This document shows positions 55,279 through 63,621 of a stretch of 64,000 nucleotides of DNA, one piece after another (position 1 is the first letter of the stretch; each line of letters starts with the position of its first letter). Below the pieces are notes generated by a model, which saw nothing but the letters and a program-made list of their open reading frames with translations, had not been told where the DNA came from and ran no database searches. The translations under genes were made by a program, and so were the position numbers. Source of the DNA: MFD04580-c1 sp963702995 (lineage in GTDB: Bacteria; Planctomycetota; Phycisphaerae; Tepidisphaerales; Tepidisphaeraceae); the NCBI GenBank assembly GCA_963702995.1, contig OY969783.1:3100001-3164000 (forward strand). The letters run 5' to 3'.

Positions 55279-56808
55279 ATGGACGCCACCGCACCGGTCG
55301 AACCCAACTACGCAAGCTGGAAAGCCCCGACCGCGGACGGCCACGCCCTGATCTGGCCCGAAGCGGCCGCCATCATCCGGGGGACGCTGGAGAACAACCG
55401 GTTGCTTCGCGGCGCGGATCGGGCGCTGCTTCAGAACGTCCCGCTCCCCGAAGTTCGAGCGCAGCTTCGGCGGTTCCTGGGCCACGACGACGACGCCCGC
55501 CCGCTCATCGCCACCGGGCATCAGACTGAACTGCATCATCCGGGCGTCTGGGTGAAAAACGCGATGATCGACGCCCTGGCCACCCGGTTGTCGGGCGAGG
55601 CCGTTCATTTCGCGGTGGATACCGACGCGCCCAAGCACCTGTCGATCCGCTGGCCCGGGGCGGCCGAACCCATCACCGACGACGCGGCCGCCCGATCCGC
55701 CGAGTGGAGCGGCCTGGTTTCGATGCCTACGCCCGCCCACCTGTACGAGCTGACCCGGCGCATGGAACAGGCCAGCGCCGCCTGGGGGTTCGAGCCGCTG
55801 CTCCCGCGGGTGCTGGCGTCGCTGCGGCGCCTGGCGCTGGAGCCGATCAACCTCTCCACCGCGCTGACCAACGCCCTCCACGAGCTCGATTGGAGCCTGG
55901 GCCTGCGGCACGGGGCGTTCACGGTCTCGCCGATCTGTCTGTCAGAGCCGTACCTGCTGTTCGTCCACCACGTGCTCGCCCGGGCCGGGGCGTTCGCTGC
56001 CGACTACAACGCCGCGCTCGACGCCTACCGCCGCAAAAACAAAATCCGCACCTCCGGCCGCCCGATGCCGGACCTCAAATTCTCCGACACCGCGTGCGAA
56101 GTCCCGTTCTGGCTGGACAACCTCGCCGATGGCTCCCGAGAACGGGCGACCGTGGTTCGGGTGAACGGTCAGTGGGCTTTGCGCGCGCCGGGCGTTGCCG
56201 ACGACCCGTTCCGCCTCGAGCCCGACACCGACGGCTGGGATGCCGCCCGTGCCCTGCTGGCCTGGCAGCGCCGCCACAACCTCCGGCTTGCGCCACGAGC
56301 GCTCACGCTGACATCGGTCCTGCGGCTGCTGGTGGCGGACCAGTTCGTCCACGGCATCGGGGGCGGCCAGTACGACCAGGTCACTGACGACCTGATCACC
56401 CGCCACCTGGAAATCGAGCCGCCGCGATTCTCGGTCACCACCGCCACGCTCTACTTCCCCACCGCCCTCTCGACGAGCCGCGCCTGTACGCCGTGCGTCG
56501 AGCAGGAAGGTCATCGGCTGCGACACGGCGCGCTCGGCGAGGAGAAGATGCGGCTGGTCGCGGCGATCGAAGCGGCCCCCCGCCACTCCGCCGACCGGCG
56601 AATGCTCTTCCACACAATGCATTCCCGCCTCGCCGAAGCGGCCACGCACCCTGACGTCCGCGCCTGGGAACAACGCCTCCGCGACACCGCCGGCCGCGAG
56701 ATCGAGGAGCGGGCCCTGTTCGATCGCGAGCTCTTCTACGCCTTACAGCCCGCCGACCGCCTGGAGCGACTCATCGGCCGCTATCGGGAAGCGTTCCAGA
56801 GCCTGTAG
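55279..56808 (+). CDS. BshC-like conserved hypothetical protein
   Basis: 509 residues from ATG 55279, immediately after the GT2 stop; an upstream start at 55258 would overlap it. An early nucleotide-binding-like loop (ATGHQTELHHPGVWVKNAMI) and FVHGIGGGQYDQVTDDLI in the middle resemble the TGQQ and IGGPGE segments of BshC, which joins cysteine to GlcN-malate in bacillithiol synthesis. No BshA or BshB is in the window, so the pathway is not shown. Otherwise a planctomycete protein of unknown function. Confidence 0.5.
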   Translation: MDATAPVEPNYASWKAPTADGHALIWPEAAAIIRGTLENNRLLRGADRALLQNVPLPEVRAQLRRFLGHDDDARPLIATGHQTELHHPGVWVKNAMIDALATRLSGEAVHFAVDTDAPKHLSIRWPGAAEPITDDAAARSAEWSGLVSMPTPAHLYELTRRMEQASAAWGFEPLLPRVLASLRRLALEPINLSTALTNALHELDWSLGLRHGAFTVSPICLSEPYLLFVHHVLARAGAFAADYNAALDAYRRKNKIRTSGRPMPDLKFSDTACEVPFWLDNLADGSRERATVVRVNGQWALRAPGVADDPFRLEPDTDGWDAARALLAWQRRHNLRLAPRALTLTSVLRLLVADQFVHGIGGGQYDQVTDDLITRHLEIEPPRFSVTTATLYFPTALSTSRACTPCVEQEGHRLRHGALGEEKMRLVAAIEAAPRHSADRRMLFHTMHSRLAEAATHPDVRAWEQRLRDTAGREIEERALFDRELFYALQPADRLERLIGRYREAFQSL

Positions 56809-56827
56809 TCTCCGACGTCTTTCTCCC

Positions 56828-56937
56828 TCTCCCGGTACTCCGGGGGAGGGCGGGGTGGGGGCACCGCTGCGGGTAAGTGCGCGTGGCAGCTCCGCGGCGA
56901 CGCCCCCTCCCTATCCCTCCCCCGGAGTACCGGGAGA
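56828..56937. repeat. Inverted repeat D, perfect 23-bp arms
   Basis: TCTCCCGGTACTCCGGGGGA begins a 23-nt arm (56828-56850) whose exact complement is 56915-56937, 64 nt apart. It lies between two plus-strand genes (BshC-like and DUF2252) and could be read as an N-terminal extension of the latter if a too-early start were chosen. Confidence 0.9.
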
Positions 56938-57004
56938 AGGGACCAGACGGATCGAGAAGCGCTCGAACGTGCAACCTGCGGCGATCCCGCTACCTTTCTT
57001 GGCC

Positions 57005-58150
57005 ATGAGCATCCAATCCGCAACCGCCGACTATGAGTCCTGGCTCGGCTCTCATGTCCAATTGGTCCAGGCGGACCTTCAGGCCAAACACACGAAGATG
57101 GCGGGGCGGACGGCCTTTCCGTTCCTGCGGGCGACGTTCTACCGCTGGGCGAAGCGGTGGCCGAAGGTTTGCAAAGGGCTGCTGGACGCGCCGCAAGTGC
57201 TAGGCGTGGGGGACCTCCACGTCGAAAACTTCGGCACCTGGCGCGACGTTGACGCCCGGCTGGCCTGGGGCATCAACGACTTCGATGAGGCGTGCGAGGT
57301 CCCCTACACGAATGATCTGGTGCGTCTCTCGACGAGCATCCTGCTCGCGGCCGCGGAGGGCCTGCTTTCCGTCAGTGAGCGCCGGGGGTGCGAGGCACTG
57401 CTCGGCGGCTATGCCGACGGGATTGATGCTGGGCGGCGCGGCGAGGCGCTGCCGTTTGTCATTGATGATCGGAATCGGTGGCTGGGCCCGCTCGTCGCCG
57501 ATCGAGACCCGGCGGCGTACTGGCGGAAAATGCAGGAGGATTATCGGCGCGGGCTGGCGGCGGGGACAGCGGCGCCGGCGTCGGCGGCACGGGCCATCGA
57601 GACGGTAACGCCCTGGCTCGGCAAGGCCGCCCCGCTCGCCCCGCGCACGGCGGGAATGGGGAGCCTGGGGCGGCCGCGGTTCTTTACGCTCGCCGACTGG
57701 CACGGCGGCCTGGTCGCGCGCGAGGCGAAGGCGATGGTTCCGTCGGCGTGGGATTGGGCGGCCGGGACCAAGCCAGCCGCAGCCTTCCCGCCGTACGAGA
57801 AGCTCTTCGCCACCGCCGTTCGAAGCCGGGACCCGTCGATGCAGGTTGTCACGGCGAAGGAGGGAGCGTGGGTCGTCCGGCGTCTGGCGCCGGATGCGGA
57901 CAAGGTTGACCTGCCGGCCGCCACGGCCTTGCCGGACGAGACGCGGCTGCTGCGGGCAATGGGCCGCGAGACGGCGAACGTACACCTTGGGACGGCGGCC
58001 GCCGTCGCCGACATCGCCAAAGACTTACCCAAACGCGGCGCCGAATGGCTTCGCAAAGCCGCACGAGCGATGGCCGAAGACGTCCGGGCTGACTGGTCCA
58101 ACTGGCGGGAAACGAACGCGTCGGCGACGACCGCCATCAAACGAACGTGA
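57005..58150 (+). CDS. DUF2252 family protein
   Basis: 381 residues from ATG 57005 (MSIQSATADYESWL). Signature stretches KMAGRTAFPFLRATFYRWA and VLGVGDLHVENFGTWRD, then LAWGINDFDEACEVPY, match DUF2252, a family with a degenerate kinase-like fold (GDxHxxN resembles a catalytic loop) and no proven activity. A longer frame from 56855 is translated from the inverted repeat and is not used. Its last 14 bases overlap the end of the convergent beta-helix gene. Confidence 0.85.
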   Translation: MSIQSATADYESWLGSHVQLVQADLQAKHTKMAGRTAFPFLRATFYRWAKRWPKVCKGLLDAPQVLGVGDLHVENFGTWRDVDARLAWGINDFDEACEVPYTNDLVRLSTSILLAAAEGLLSVSERRGCEALLGGYADGIDAGRRGEALPFVIDDRNRWLGPLVADRDPAAYWRKMQEDYRRGLAAGTAAPASAARAIETVTPWLGKAAPLAPRTAGMGSLGRPRFFTLADWHGGLVAREAKAMVPSAWDWAAGTKPAAAFPPYEKLFATAVRSRDPSMQVVTAKEGAWVVRRLAPDADKVDLPAATALPDETRLLRAMGRETANVHLGTAAAVADIAKDLPKRGAEWLRKAARAMAEDVRADWSNWRETNASATTAIKRT

Positions 58151-61115
58151 AGTAGTCGATGTTCACGTAGTTCGTCTTGGAGCCCGAGAAGGTCAGGAAC
58201 AGCGACTGTTTCCCCTTGATGGACGTGACCGTCGTTGACTTCAGCGCGAACGTCGTGGTGCCGCCCGTGGAGAGGGCGTTGAGGCGCCCGTAGACGATCC
58301 CCGTCGCGCTGCCGATGTGGACCTGGATCTGCCCGCCGGCGGCCGCGGAGGGGACGGCGATGTGGATCTTCACGCTCGACACGCCGGTGCCAAAATCGAC
58401 GTTGTTGTATTGCAAGTAGCCGCCCGGGCTCAGCCGCGCCACGCCGGCGGAAGGGAGGAAGACGCCGCTCGCCTGATCGTACTTGGCCGCGAGGATCTGA
58501 CTTTTTGCGCTCCGCGTCGTCGGGGTGGGCGTGGGGGTTGGGGTTGGGGTGGGCGTCGGAGTCGGAGTTGGTGTTGGTGTTGGAGTTGGTGTTGGCGTCG
58601 GAGTAGGGGTCGGTGTCGGTGTCGGAGTAGGGGTCGGTGTCGGAGTAGGGGTCGGCGTCGGAGTAGGGGTCGGCGTGGGGGTGGGCGTCGGCGTGGGGTA
58701 ATCCAGGAACACCCCGCTCAGCACTCCGCCCTGGCCGGCGGTGTCGGTCACGCGGAAGGTGACGTTCCCCTTGATGGTGTACTTGAGGTATTCGCCGCCG
58801 CTGAAGTTCGCGACCGACGTCGTCGCCAGCACATTTCCTGAGACGGTGTCGAGCACGTCGATCGTCTCCGCCCGGCCGAGGTTGTCGCCGTCGAGCAGGT
58901 AGAGCTCGACCGCGTGGCGCGCCCCGTCGATCATGTTGAGCGTGGCGGTAAAGCTGGCGCCGGACCAGGCCGAGAGATCGCGCGTGCCGGGCACCGTCTG
59001 GGACTGGGGGGCGCGCGGGTCGAGCGTCAGCGCCGTGAACGTTGCCTGGGTGACGGCGGTCGTTGAGAAGATGGCGGTCCCGGGCAGCGTGTTGTTGTCC
59101 GAGGCGATGGCCGCCCCTTGCCAGCCGTAGGTCCCCTTCCAGTTGCCGCCGGTCTTGGCATCGGCGCCCAGGTACGCGACGGTCGGGGCGACCGGCGTTG
59201 GCGTCGGGGTCGGGGTGGGCGTGGGGATGGGCGAACGGGGGAGCAGCACGCCCGTCGGCGGCTTGAAGCTGCCGTTGACGCCGGCGACCCACGGGGCGAC
59301 GCCGTACTCGTAGGCGCCAAGGTCGGGGGCGTTCTTGGTGTACCCGTCGGTGAACGGGGAGAGGATCTGCCCGGCGTCGATCGCGGGCGACGTTGGGAGC
59401 AATTGGTAATTGCTCGCCGCCGTGCTCGCAAACCCGGCCGTCGATGTATAGAGCAGGTTGTTGGACTTCGTCGAACCGCTTCCGAAGTCGGCCACCGCGC
59501 CGAAGAAGATATTGTTGCGGAAGTCGGTGCCGGAGAGATCCTTGCTCCCGCTGCTGCCGACGGCATGGGTCACGCCGCCGATCGTGTTGTCGTAAATCCG
59601 GCTGTTGGTGTTGGGCGGGTTGAAGCGCAGCCCGTCGTCGCAGTTCCACACCAGGTTGTGATCCACGAGGTAGTTGCTGTCGAGGTCGTCGAAATAGATC
59701 CCGCCCGACCCGAACCCGCCGCTGCGGACGTTGTAGACGACGTTGTAGCCGATCTCGCCGCCGGTGCCGTCGGTGCCGTAGGTGTAGATGCCGCCGCCGT
59801 CGGTCGTCTGGAGCATCACATCGTGTACCACGTTGTTCAGCACGCGGTCCTGCGTCGTGATGCTCAGCTTGATGCCGCAACGGGCGCTGTTGTAGATGGT
59901 GTTCGACTGGATGAGCGTATTGATGCCGTATACATCCAGCGCGGAGCGATTCTGGCCGGAGTAGTCGGTGTCGTGGATCGTATCGTTACGGATCGTGTTC
60001 CCCGACCCGAAGACCGAAACGCCGGAGCCGGCGCTGAATGCGACCGTGCTGTTCTCGAAGGTATTCGAGGTCCCGTCGATCCGGATGCCGGTCGAGAACG
60101 ATTCGTCCCACCCGTTCGGAACGATCCCGTAGTGCGAGACGTAGCTCGCGTTGACCCCTGAAATGTCCAGGTTGCTCGATCCCCAGTCGGTGTTGATCGT
60201 CGCGGCGAAGATCTTGAAGCCCAGGACGTTGATATACGACTTCTGCGACAGGTCGATCGCGTACGTCCGCGCCTTGGCTTCGACGGTGTGATTTGTCGGG
60301 GCGTCACCGGCGGGCGTCCAGAGATAGAGAAGGCCGCTCGTCGGGTCCCGATACCACTGCGACGCGGCCGTCAGCGCCTGGAACTTCCCCGTCAGGTAGA
60401 ACTTGTTCCCCGCGACCGGCGTCTCGTACGACCCCGTCGTCGTGCGGCTGGTGAACGAGAAAGTGATCCCCCCGATCTGCGAGCTGGTGACTGTCCCCGT
60501 CTGCCAGACCCACGCCTGGCCCGGCGCGAAATGGATCGTCGCCCCGTCCCAATAGCCGGGCGGGCTCCATGACAGGTTCGGGTCATAGATCGATGCCGTC
60601 GAGGCGCCGGGACCGTCCGCGACCGACACCGTCACGCCGGCGAACTTCGACGTCACCGGATGCGAAACGTCCAGCGAGGTATTGGGGTACCGCGCCTCGT
60701 TCAACATCTGGCCGTCAACAAAAACCTGGTTGTAGCCCGCCCCAAGGTCCCACGACTGGGCGGCCGAGTAGATCTTCCCCGAAGTGTTCGACCAGCCCAC
60801 GACCGGGTCAGCGCCGTCGATGGTGACGGATTCGCCGTTATAAGGCTCATACGTGATCGGCGACCCGACCGTCCCCGAGTTCAGAGGCGTGACCGTCTCG
60901 TGATAGACCCCGCCACGGACGAAGACGGTATCGCCCGGCTGCGCCAGCGTGGCGGCCGCCTGGATGGTTCGCAGCGGCTGGTCAATCGTGCCGGCGTTAG
61001 TGTCCACCCCGGTGGTGGCGACGAAGTAGGCGCTCAGCAGCCGGCGCTCTTCCAGCGCCTCGGCCGCACACACATCCGCCAACCGCCGTCGCGCAATTTG
61101 AGCCCGTGGTGACAC
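58137..61115 (-). CDS. LEPR-XLL parallel beta-helix surface protein with carbohydrate-binding-like modules
   Basis: 992 residues. I chose GTG 61115 because AGGAGG (61123-61128) lies 7 nt upstream; it places AEALEERRLLS at 18-28. The body is a right-handed beta-helix starting YFVATTGVDTNAGT...QPLRTIQAAATLAQPGDTVFV (DUF1565-like start), with coils such as NTFENSTVAFSAGSGVSV and NNVVHDVMLQTTDGGGIYT. Such folds bind or cleave polysaccharide; no lyase residues can be assigned. A Pro-Thr linker, a CBM-like sandwich, a longer Pro-Thr linker (58520-58700) and a C-terminal CBM6-like domain (YLQYNNVDFGTG) follow. Paralogous to the next upstream gene. Confidence 0.85.
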   Translation of the reverse strand: MSPRAQIARRRLADVCAAEALEERRLLSAYFVATTGVDTNAGTIDQPLRTIQAAATLAQPGDTVFVRGGVYHETVTPLNSGTVGSPITYEPYNGESVTIDGADPVVGWSNTSGKIYSAAQSWDLGAGYNQVFVDGQMLNEARYPNTSLDVSHPVTSKFAGVTVSVADGPGASTASIYDPNLSWSPPGYWDGATIHFAPGQAWVWQTGTVTSSQIGGITFSFTSRTTTGSYETPVAGNKFYLTGKFQALTAASQWYRDPTSGLLYLWTPAGDAPTNHTVEAKARTYAIDLSQKSYINVLGFKIFAATINTDWGSSNLDISGVNASYVSHYGIVPNGWDESFSTGIRIDGTSNTFENSTVAFSAGSGVSVFGSGNTIRNDTIHDTDYSGQNRSALDVYGINTLIQSNTIYNSARCGIKLSITTQDRVLNNVVHDVMLQTTDGGGIYTYGTDGTGGEIGYNVVYNVRSGGFGSGGIYFDDLDSNYLVDHNLVWNCDDGLRFNPPNTNSRIYDNTIGGVTHAVGSSGSKDLSGTDFRNNIFFGAVADFGSGSTKSNNLLYTSTAGFASTAASNYQLLPTSPAIDAGQILSPFTDGYTKNAPDLGAYEYGVAPWVAGVNGSFKPPTGVLLPRSPIPTPTPTPTPTPVAPTVAYLGADAKTGGNWKGTYGWQGAAIASDNNTLPGTAIFSTTAVTQATFTALTLDPRAPQSQTVPGTRDLSAWSGASFTATLNMIDGARHAVELYLLDGDNLGRAETIDVLDTVSGNVLATTSVANFSGGEYLKYTIKGNVTFRVTDTAGQGGVLSGVFLDYPTPTPTPTPTPTPTPTPTPTPTPTPTPTPTPTPTPTPTPTPTPTPTPTPTPTPTPTPTPTTRSAKSQILAAKYDQASGVFLPSAGVARLSPGGYLQYNNVDFGTGVSSVKIHIAVPSAAAGGQIQVHIGSATGIVYGRLNALSTGGTTTFALKSTTVTSIKGKQSLFLTFSGSKTNYVNIDYFTFV
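58520..58700 (-). repeat. Long Pro-Thr linker minisatellite
   Basis: About 30 hexanucleotide units (GGNGTN on the plus strand), with a visible 18-bp higher-order period (GGGGTCGGNGTCGGAGTA) in the middle, encode one continuous Pro-Thr linker. A smaller array lies at 59195-59230 in the same gene. Confidence 0.85.
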
Positions 61116-61340
61116 GCTGAAGCCTCCTGACACATCGAAACAGAAACGGAGAGCTGACGACGCGACCCATACCGTGACCCGCCTCTGCCGCGCCCAGAGC
61201 CGTGGGAGCTTACAGCAAGGCAATGGAACTACAAACACCAATATGGGGACCGTCGCAGTTTTTCCCGTGCGCGGCCACGGCCCCCGCGGCGATTCGATTC
61301 GCGCGGGGGCTGTAGGGGCTTGGGAGCGTGGCGTCCGGTG

Positions 61341-63161
61341 TCACCCCGCCAGGGCCGCGAACGACACCTTGACGGGGGCGATCCCGGTGTAGCCATAGGT
61401 AGTCGTCGTGTTTTTGGGGCCTTTGACCACCGCGGGCGAACCGGCCGCGAGTCGATAGTTGTGCGCGCCGGCGTTGACGAACTTGGGGTTCACGCCGGGC
61501 ATGATGTTGCTGGTGTGCGTCGATCCCGGCCCGAACTTCACCGTGTTGGTGAAGATGTTGTAGAGGAAGACCGTCCCGAGCATGTCCCCGTTGCCCGTGG
61601 TTTCGAGGCTGCGCGTGCTGTCGGCGAACGTGTTGAAGTAGATGCGCTCGTACCGATTCGTCGGGTTGAGCTTCATCGCCCAGTTCGTGTTCCAGACCAG
61701 GTTGTTGTGGACGTAATAGTTGCTGGAGAAGTTATCCAGGTAGACCCCCGCCGCCCCGAAGTTGCCCGCGCGGACGTTATAAACAGTGTTGTAGGCGATC
61801 TCCGTACCCTGGCCATTCGTGCCGTAGGTATAGATGCCCCCGCCGTCGGTCGTCTGGATCATCAGGTCGTGGATGACGTTGTGCAGGATCTTGGTGTTGT
61901 GCGAATAGGTATGGAGCACGCCGCTGCGGCCGGCGTTATAAATGGTGTTCCCATCAACGATATCGTTGTTCCCGATCACCACCACCGGCGCCCAGTCCCC
62001 CGCGTTATAGTTGATGTCGTGGATGACGCAGTTCCGCGCCACGTTGCCCGAACCGCCGAGGAACACCCCGTCGCCAGCGCTGAACGCGATCGTGCTGTTC
62101 TCCAGCACGTTATTCGTGCCATTCAACTGGATGCCTGACGTCTGCTGCTGCGACCACGCCTGCGGCTGGGCGATGAAATGGGACACGTACTTCACATCCA
62201 ACCCCGACAGGCGGTCGCCGGCGGACGTGGAGCTGGTCACGATCGTCGATGCGAACAGGTGGAAGCCGGCGACATTGATGTGCGAGCGGCCGCTCAGGTC
62301 AAACGCGGTGGTGCGACGCTTCACCTCGACCGTATGGTGCGACGGAGAATCCGCGGCCGGCGTCTCCAGGTAGAGCGCGCCGGACGGGTCACGATACCAT
62401 TCGCCGCGGGCGTCCAGCGCCGCGAACTTGCCTAGCAAGAAATAGGTGCTCCCCTTACCGGGGTTCTCATAAGACCGCGTTGGCTTGTACGAAGTGAACG
62501 TGTATGTGAGGCGCCCGGGGGAATAGGCGGTGATCGTCCCCGTCTGGGCGACCCACCGCTGGCCCTGTGAGATATGGATCGTCCCGCCAACCCAGTAGCC
62601 GGCCTTCTGCGTCAGCGCCGGGTCGTAAATCGTGGCGACCGACGCCCCGGGGCCATCCGCAATGTGGTAGGTGGCGGACCGCACCGTCGCCAGCGTCGGG
62701 TGCGAAGGGTCCAGCGACGTGTTCGGCCAGCGGGCCTCATTGATCATGAGGCCGTCAACAAAGACCTGGTTCTTGCCGAAGCCCAGATCCCACGACGTCG
62801 AGGACCGATAAACCCCGCCCGCGCCGCCCGACCAGTTCGAGACGACATCCGCGCCACTGATCGTGACGTTCTCGTTGTTGTACGGGCGGTACGTGATCGG
62901 TTTGACGGCCGTCCCCGAGCGCGCCGGCGTGACCGCCTCCCGATAGATCCCCGCCCTCACAAAAACGGTATCGCCCGGCTGGGCGAACTGCGCCGCGTGC
63001 TGGATTGTCCGGAAAGGTTTGACAAGCGTGCCGGGGTTCCCGTCGGCGCCGGTCGTAGCGACAAAGTACGACGACAGCAACGTGCGCCCCTCGAGCGGCT
63101 CCACCTGAATCGGTGAGGTTTGCGGCTCCATTTCGCCAGAAAGCCCAATTCGACGCTTCAC
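61341..63161 (-). CDS. LEPR-XLL parallel beta-helix surface protein (paralogue)
   Basis: 606 residues from GTG 63161 (GGAAGGGC upstream); ATG 63131 is an alternative. Motif VEPLEGRTLLS at 20-30, followed directly by SYFVATTGADGNPGT and KPFRTIQHAAQFAQPGDTVFV. It is alignable with the neighbouring protein through the whole beta-helix (QVFVDGLMINEARWPNTSL versus QVFVDGQMLNEARYPNTSL; both have TTDGGGIYTYGT). It lacks the Pro-Thr linkers and C-terminal binding modules and ends after YGYTGIAPVKVSFAALAG. Same-strand tandem duplication, 225 bases apart. Confidence 0.87.
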   Translation of the reverse strand: MKRRIGLSGEMEPQTSPIQVEPLEGRTLLSSYFVATTGADGNPGTLVKPFRTIQHAAQFAQPGDTVFVRAGIYREAVTPARSGTAVKPITYRPYNNENVTISGADVVSNWSGGAGGVYRSSTSWDLGFGKNQVFVDGLMINEARWPNTSLDPSHPTLATVRSATYHIADGPGASVATIYDPALTQKAGYWVGGTIHISQGQRWVAQTGTITAYSPGRLTYTFTSYKPTRSYENPGKGSTYFLLGKFAALDARGEWYRDPSGALYLETPAADSPSHHTVEVKRRTTAFDLSGRSHINVAGFHLFASTIVTSSTSAGDRLSGLDVKYVSHFIAQPQAWSQQQTSGIQLNGTNNVLENSTIAFSAGDGVFLGGSGNVARNCVIHDINYNAGDWAPVVVIGNNDIVDGNTIYNAGRSGVLHTYSHNTKILHNVIHDLMIQTTDGGGIYTYGTNGQGTEIAYNTVYNVRAGNFGAAGVYLDNFSSNYYVHNNLVWNTNWAMKLNPTNRYERIYFNTFADSTRSLETTGNGDMLGTVFLYNIFTNTVKFGPGSTHTSNIMPGVNPKFVNAGAHNYRLAAGSPAVVKGPKNTTTTYGYTGIAPVKVSFAALAG

Positions 63162-63496
63162 GCAATCAGCCCTTCCGGCGCCCTGTTCCCAGGAATGCGG
63201 GGCGCCAAACAAGGGGCGGAGTCTAGGGGTCGCGCCTGGCTTTCGCGAGTGCAAACAAGCGATTAAGCATCTCTTTTTTTCAAGCCAACAATCCCTCACC
63301 ATCCCTCGCCGGCAGATTCTCCCCAAAGCAAATTCTCATCCGCTCCAGCGCGAGGCTCCTCGAGATCGTCAAGGGCCCGGTGGCCCGGCGTCGCGTTCGT
63401 CGAATGAGCCATGCGGCCGTGCTTTCGATACCGTCCAATCGTCTTGTACGGTTCGGCTACGAAGCGCTCGCAATCCGACGACTCCCTCTCCATTGT
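63162..63496. other. Intergenic region
   Basis: About 335 bases upstream of the beta-helix gene. It holds the presumed promoter and no convincing gene; longer minus-strand frames reaching 63326 read as non-coding. Confidence 0.35.
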
Positions 63497-63540
63497 AAAG
63501 GGGTCAGAAGGTATTTCCGGAAATACCTTCTGACCCCTTT
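63497..63540. repeat. REP-like palindrome A, perfect 22-bp arms without spacer
   Basis: AAAGGGGTCAGAAGGTATTT plus CC is followed directly by its exact complement. The first 20 bases are identical to the arm at 41171, more than 22 kb away. Such identity in non-coding DNA points to a mobile or actively copied element. Confidence 0.92.
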
Positions 63541-63621
63541 ATTCTTGCGCTGGTCGGATAAAGGCGACGGCCGGTTGTTCCGATGGGAGTGCAAGGGATG
63601 GGGCCTGGCAGAGGTGTTGAA

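Noticed and set aside
58520..58700. Possible CRISPR array
   Set aside because: The repeat is a 6-bp coding unit with no spacers; it encodes a Pro-Thr linker.
57541..59880. 779-codon minus-strand frame across the beta-helix and DUF2252 genes
   Set aside because: Overlaps two well-supported genes in other frames; composition is Arg/Asp/His-rich and frame-shadow-like.
59118..60161. 347-codon plus-strand frame inside the beta-helix gene
   Set aside because: Antisense shadow of codon-biased beta-helix repeats; no start signal or recognisable domain.
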